From NCBI GenBank assembly GCA_017745015.1, contig JAGIAF010000006.1:21035-28582 (forward strand): 7,548 nucleotides of DNA, read 5' to 3'. The notes beneath the pieces are model-generated. The model had not been told where the DNA came from. It made no database searches and saw only the letters and a program-made list of their open reading frames with translations. Shown piece after piece: positions 5,594 to 7,548 of the stretch (positions are counted from its first letter, which is position 1; each line of letters opens with the position of its first letter). The translations under genes and the position numbers were made by a program. Source of the stretch: Bdellovibrio sp. (lineage in GTDB: Bacteria; Bdellovibrionota; Bdellovibrionia; Bdellovibrionales; Bdellovibrionaceae).

Positions 5594-7006
5594 ATGAAAC
5601 TACTTCGAGATATTTCCTTAGCATTTATTGTGATGACGAGCCTGGGGAGTAACTCCTGGGCGCAAAATCAAACTTCTGACAAATCATATAATAAGATGGC
5701 GGTGGAGGCTGTGATTTGGGGAACTCCCTTAGTCACCATGGACGCCATGAGGCAAGCCTATTTCAGAGACGCTAAGGCAAAGTACAACGACATCGTTTAT
5801 CTCGCGAGGGATTGGAAGAATCAAGTCACGACTCCGAACTCATCATCAATTTATTTGTATTTTAACTACAACACCACCCATGGTCCGACTGTTATTGAGA
5901 TTCCCGCAGCCCAGGGCGGAGGAATCTTTGGTTCCATCGAAAATGCGTGGCAACGTCCGTTGGCAGATTTCGGTCCCAAGGGCGAAGACGCAGGAAAAGG
6001 CGCGAAGTATTTAGTTCTGCCTCCAGGATATTCGGGCCCCGTTCCCGCCGGTTACATCAAAGTGCCATCAGATACGTACAATGGTTACTCGGTGATTCGC
6101 GCGATTCCGCTTTCAAACTCAGCAGAGGATAATCAGAAAGTGATGGCTCTTGCGAATAAAGTCCGTGTCTATCAACTCTCGCAATCTGTAACGCCTCCCA
6201 AGCAAAAGTTTATTGATATGCGAGAGAGACTTTTTGATGGTATCGCTCGTTACGACTCGACTTTCTTCTCGCGCCTTTCCGCAGTGATCAATGAAGAACC
6301 TATTTTAGAGGGGGACCGCGCTCTGATGGAGAAGTTTAAAATGCTGGGCCTTGAGAAGGGTAAAGATCTGGCCATCGGAGAACGGAAAGCGGACTTCAGC
6401 GCAGCAGCGGGGGAAGCGCAAAACCTCTTTAAGAAAGAAATGGTGAACGCCATTGTTCCTTGGACGGAGCGCAGTCATTGGGGGCAATCTCCATCAGGTA
6501 TGGTGGGGGCAAAGACTGGGTTTAGCTTTAAGAAAGCAGATGGCATTGATCACATGTCGCGTGCAGTGACTTACTATATGGCTTGCGCTCCCCCAAAGAA
6601 ATTGGGGGAAGCCTCTGTCTATATTGGTGGCTTTAAAGATGCGCAAGGCGTGCCCTTTGATGGAAACAACACTTATCAGCTCACAGTGCCCGCCAATGTT
6701 CCCGCCGAACAATTCTGGGCTGTAAATGTTTATGATTTGGATACGGCTGGATTTATTCGCAACTCTCCAAAGGTGGGAGTGGATTCCTACAATCCAAAGT
6801 TGGTGAAAAATCCCAATGGCACCGTTGATATCTTTTTTGGCGCCAAGCCTCCCATGGGAAAGGAGCCGAATTGGATCTACACAGCTCCAGGACGAAACTG
6901 GTTTGCGTTCTTTAGAATGTACGGGCCCAAACCAGGAGCGAAGAATTGGCGACTGCCAGATATAGAAAAAATTCCGACGATGCCTCAAGCGCAAGCGGCG
7001 AAGTAA
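5594..7006 (+). CDS. Secreted DUF1254/DUF1214 domain protein
   Basis: A 470-residue exported protein of unknown biochemical role. A signal peptide (MKLLRDISLAFIVMTSLGSNSWA) predicts cleavage after Ala23, leaving a soluble periplasmic or secreted protein. Residues 35-175 match DUF1254: AVEAVIWGTPLVTMDAMRQA at 36-55, a PN-x3-IY motif at 81-87, GPTVIEIPA at 97-105, and FGPKGEDAG then YLVLPPGYSGPVPAGY at 126-154. Residues 353-455 match DUF1214: PFDGNNTYQLTVP at 354-366, FWAVNVYDLDTAGFI at 374-388, NPNGTVDIFFG at 406-416 and RMYGPKPG at 441-448. The two domains occur together in many proteins with no agreed reaction. One oddity is that the usual PNxDTxY motif reads PNSSSIY here, losing Asp and Thr. 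A strong ribosome site precedes it and a terminator follows at once, so it is a single-gene unit. Its divergence from nrf does not show a shared role. The domain call is confident; the function is unknown. Confidence 0.88.
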   Translation: MKLLRDISLAFIVMTSLGSNSWAQNQTSDKSYNKMAVEAVIWGTPLVTMDAMRQAYFRDAKAKYNDIVYLARDWKNQVTTPNSSSIYLYFNYNTTHGPTVIEIPAAQGGGIFGSIENAWQRPLADFGPKGEDAGKGAKYLVLPPGYSGPVPAGYIKVPSDTYNGYSVIRAIPLSNSAEDNQKVMALANKVRVYQLSQSVTPPKQKFIDMRERLFDGIARYDSTFFSRLSAVINEEPILEGDRALMEKFKMLGLEKGKDLAIGERKADFSAAAGEAQNLFKKEMVNAIVPWTERSHWGQSPSGMVGAKTGFSFKKADGIDHMSRAVTYYMACAPPKKLGEASVYIGGFKDAQGVPFDGNNTYQLTVPANVPAEQFWAVNVYDLDTAGFIRNSPKVGVDSYNPKLVKNPNGTVDIFFGAKPPMGKEPNWIYTAPGRNWFAFFRMYGPKPGAKNWRLPDIEKIPTMPQAQAAK

Positions 7007-7011
7007 AACAA

Positions 7012-7042
7012 AAAAGGAAGTCTGCACGACAGACTTCCTTTT
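7012..7042. terminator. Bidirectional terminator between the DUF1254 gene and the glycine-zipper gene
   Basis: A perfect 13-bp stem pairs 7012-7024 with 7030-7042 around a five-base loop (CACGA). A-rich sequence on the left and T-rich on the right let it act in both directions. It sits five bases after the + strand stop and six bases beyond the - strand stop. Confidence 0.92.
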
Positions 7043-7048
7043 CAACTT

Positions 7049-7432
7049 TTAAGGACGCGGTCCTTCTTGATAATCTCTGGATTTAGGTTGTGGGGGAGTT
7101 CTTGTGTAAGACCCAGAAACATCCGCATCTTTTTGGAATGAAGATGATTTCGTTTGAGCTTGGCGTTTATCCCACCAGTTTTTAATAAGACCGGCAAGAA
7201 TCATCACCACCGCGCCGCCGATACCTGAGCCGGCAATATTGCTGAAGACCATGCCGCCTTGAGTGATCGGATTCACCATATTCACTACAGCCGGACCACC
7301 AAGAAATCCACCGATAATACCGGTGATCGAATTTCCCAAAGGACCGAGATTTAGTTTTTTAACCAGGGCGCCCGCGATATTGCCGCCCACACCGCCAGCG
7401 ATTAGCGTCGTTAGTATGGCTCCAAAATCCAT
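7049..7432 (-). CDS. Small glycine-zipper membrane protein of unknown function
   Basis: A 127-residue protein I do not recognise by name. Residues 3-83 are hydrophobic and very glycine-rich, with two or three possible membrane segments at about 4-24, 35-52 and 62-83. GxxxG spacing recurs (13-17-21, 42-46, 68-72), as in helices that pack closely or oligomerise. The part near GNSITGIIGGFLGG (33-46) resembles the GlsB/YeaQ/YmgE style of small membrane protein, but I cannot place it in that family. Residues 88-127 form a polar, basic, proline-containing tail with no cysteine, probably disordered. The ATG is well supported by GGAGG six bases upstream. It converges on the DUF1254 gene across a shared terminator and appears to be transcribed alone. 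An envelope-stress or structural role is only a guess. Confidence 0.75.
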   Translation of the reverse strand: MDFGAILTTLIAGGVGGNIAGALVKKLNLGPLGNSITGIIGGFLGGPAVVNMVNPITQGGMVFSNIAGSGIGGAVVMILAGLIKNWWDKRQAQTKSSSFQKDADVSGSYTRTPPQPKSRDYQEGPRP

Positions 7433-7438
7433 GGTGTA

Positions 7439-7443
7439 CCTCC
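7439..7443 (-). promoter_or_regulatory. Ribosome binding site of the glycine-zipper gene
   Basis: GGAGG on the - strand lies six bases before the ATG at 7432. It supports both the reality of this short gene and its start. Confidence 0.8.
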
Positions 7444-7548
7444 GTTTTTCTACATAGTTCCACCGCAGGTGAAGCCCCGCAAGAGACAGAGTCGAAAGAC
7501 AGAACGGCAGATTAACCCTTCAACATGAATGTGCCGAAGGCCCTGGGA
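7444..7548. other. Upstream DNA of the glycine-zipper gene, no gene supported
   Basis: The stretch probably holds the promoter of the - strand gene, but I see no convincing -35/-10 pair. On the - strand one frame is open from the window edge to a TAA at 7512-7514 (12 codons). It could be the tail of another gene, but it is too short to judge. Confidence 0.3.

Noticed and set aside
6494..7045. A 183-codon - strand frame opposite the DUF1254 gene
   Set aside because: It runs antisense to a well-supported gene and begins across the bidirectional terminator; it has no ribosome site or recognisable domain.
1..7548. CRISPR array, insertion sequence, tRNA/rRNA, phage or toxin-antitoxin module
   Set aside because: No spaced direct repeats, transposase, terminal inverted repeats, tRNA-like folds or small toxin-like gene pairs are visible on either strand.

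Overview
The window looks like chromosomal DNA of a Gram-negative, periplasm-rich bacterium with moderate GC. It encodes an RND pump, a probable lipoprotein peptidase, a NapC/NirT-type quinol dehydrogenase with a pentahaem nitrite reductase, and a System II (ResB-type) cytochrome c maturation protein. I read the overall style (compact genes, shared terminators between convergent genes, a lipoprotein-like peptidoglycan peptidase, Nrf with ResB) as compatible with Bdellovibrionota or a related delta/epsilon-type lineage. That placement is inference only: no rRNA or other marker gene is present.

Layout, left to right. (1) 1-983, + strand: the 3' third of a heavy-metal RND efflux pump (CzcA/CusA family), followed by a strong intrinsic terminator at 1034-1066. 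(2) 984-1332: a non-coding stretch holding that terminator and, close to the next gene, a perfect 14-bp palindrome and an 8-bp palindrome that may be operators. (3) 1333-2181, + strand: a predicted exported lipoprotein with a long acidic linker and a C-terminal M15-type zinc D-Ala-D-Ala peptidase domain. (4) 2207-2237: a bidirectional terminator that overlaps the last codons of the opposing resB-like gene. (5) 2223-5461, - strand: a tight three-gene unit transcribed right to left, nrfH (tetrahaem quinol dehydrogenase), nrfA (pentahaem ammonia-forming nitrite reductase) and a resB/ccsB-like haem delivery gene. (6) 5462-5593: a short divergent promoter region. (7) 5594-7006, + strand: a secreted DUF1254/DUF1214 protein. 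(8) 7012-7042: a second bidirectional terminator. (9) 7049-7432, - strand: a small glycine-zipper membrane protein of unknown function. (10) 7433-7548: upstream DNA of that gene with no supported gene.

The best-understood system is nrfH-nrfA-resB. Electrons from menaquinol would enter NrfH in the membrane and pass to NrfA on the periplasmic side, where nitrite is reduced by six electrons to ammonium. ResB would help deliver haem to the many CXXCH motifs. Two points stand out. The first haem motif of NrfA, the one expected to carry the active-site haem, is CXXCH rather than the usual CXXCK. The operon also carries resB without its obligate partner ccsA. I see no CRISPR array, insertion sequence, tRNA, rRNA or phage gene. 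Nothing here is clearly a wholly new system; the unusual points are variations on known families.
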